From positions 434,001 to 498,000 of the forward strand of contig JACCIC010000213.1 of NCBI GenBank assembly GCA_018907035.1: 64,000 nt of DNA. Reading direction: 5' to 3'. Below are positions 63,060 to 64,000 of this stretch, piece by piece. The notes below the pieces were generated by a model. The model worked only from the letters and a program-made list of their open reading frames with translations. It ran no database searches and had not been told where the DNA came from. Position numbers and translations under genes: made by a program. Numbering within the stretch: position 1 is the first letter of the stretch; each line of letters starts with the position of its first letter. Source of the DNA: Sycobia sp. Sy_11. Lineage: Eukaryota; Arthropoda; Insecta; Hymenoptera; Epichrysomallidae.

Positions 63060-64000
63060 AAAAGCGGATGTACGTATCGACAACAACGACAACAGCAGCG
63101 ATAACAACAAGAATCAAAGCGAAATGGGTAACGACGAGTACAACAACAAAAACAACAGCGACAACGACGACAACAAGAAAATCCAAATCTTTCAACTATT
63201 TATCAGTTTACCGGGGATTTGGGTCGCTTCCCATTCCACAGTGGCATTATGCACAATGCGCGCCTCACGCTACACGCGGGCTCTGTCGACAAAGGCGATA
63301 TATAATAACGCGCCGCGCGCTCGAACCGCGAAGGCGGCCGGCGAGGCTCGCCCGAAGTTTCGCGCGGTTTCGCGCGCCAAGTTTCCCCTCGAGCCCAATC
63401 TGAATACCGGCCAGCGAATTACTCGCTCGTCCATTTTTCCCTCTCGCCCGGGCCCCTATGTCCGAGCCGTTGCCGATCGCTCGTGCACGAAGCGCGCGAG
63501 CCGGACTGCGCGCATCGCTTTATCGCACTTGGGCGAGGCGGTTGCGCGAAGGGGGCGGGGAGGGGCTTCTCGAACGATATCTCAGGCGCGAATGTTTTAT
63601 GGTCCGAGGAGGGAGTTTCGCGTGGGCAGGCAACTCCTTCGAGCGGTAGATCGAGTACGAGGTACGGATGCGTCACTGATCTTGGAGGTGTTTTATTTTT
63701 TTTTTTTTTTTTTTTTTTTTTTGCCAGCAAGCTCGACTCCGAAATCGCAGGGGTTATTGAACTCTGAGCGAAGTTCGTCGCTCCGACCTTTGGCTTTGTT
63801 AAAGCTGTAGCTCGCACGTGGAAAATTCGCAAGGAATGCGCCGACGAAGTTTTCGGATCGGCTTGCGCGAGACGCCTCGGATGGAACGAGCCGATCTTCG
63901 AACGCCTACTTCACTTTAAGGCCTAGACGACCTTCTCAAACGATATTAAATATTTTCAAAGAGCTATTACTTTTTATGGGAGATCGAATAGTTTTTTTTT
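63060..64000. other. CpG-rich island at right end with poly-T
   Basis: An ACA/AAC-rich start (63080-63180), GC-rich middle and a poly-T of about 33 bases near 63690-63722. The 228-codon frame spanning 63124-63810 is built of low-complexity Asn, GC-biased residues and poly-Phe from the T run, and is not supported as a gene. Confidence 0.55.

Noticed and set aside
63124..63810. 228-codon open frame
   Set aside because: Low-complexity Asn start, GC-driven lack of stops and a poly-Phe run encoded by a T homopolymer; no domain recognised.

Overview
The window is eukaryotic. It has spliced genes with GT-AG introns, GC-rich exons set in AT-rich introns, very abundant long (TA)n, (GT)n and (GA)n microsatellites, CpG-rich islands, and no operons. 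Protein similarity and exon style point to an insect. The CpG-rich, microsatellite-laden background would suit a hymenopteran such as a parasitoid wasp, but that rank is a guess made without a search.

Two genes can be read with confidence, both on the + strand. (1) Positions 8591-19140 hold the middle and 3' part of alpha-catulin, the CTNNAL1-like member of the vinculin/alpha-catenin family. Eight constitutive coding exons join in frame, and two alternative terminal exons follow (17321-17743 and 18988-19140). The N-terminal exons (about 130 residues in the human protein) are not recognisable in the window and probably lie to the left of it. (2) Positions 26968-29551 hold a complete five-exon lin-7 (veli) gene. 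It encodes about 198 aa with an L27 and a PDZ domain. Both proteins are cortical scaffolds: catulin links to dystrobrevin and channel complexes, Lin-7 to CASK/Stardust-type complexes. Nothing in the DNA shows that the two are co-regulated.

Layout: 1-8590 is the 5' flank or a long intron of catulin. It contains a GC-rich TATA-bearing block (about 1145-1790), a cluster of four (TA)n arrays (4270-4967) and a GC-richer intronic island (about 7130-7720). 8591-19140 is catulin. 19141-26967 is a GC-rich 3' UTR followed by an AT-rich intergenic region. 26968-29551 is veli. 29552-64000 is about 34 kb with no secure gene: CpG-rich islands alternate with long microsatellites. It also holds a 369-bp near-perfect foldback repeat (33075-33443), a retroelement-like terminus with a hammerhead-type core on the minus strand (about 41580-41730), a copy of a short dispersed repeat also found at 4863, and two weak exon candidates (minus 37041-37138, plus 54410-54531). 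I found no clear tRNA, rRNA, CRISPR array or intact transposase/reverse transcriptase.

No exceptional new system is evident. The best leads are the alternative catulin C-termini, the long foldback hairpin and the microsatellite-associated repeats.
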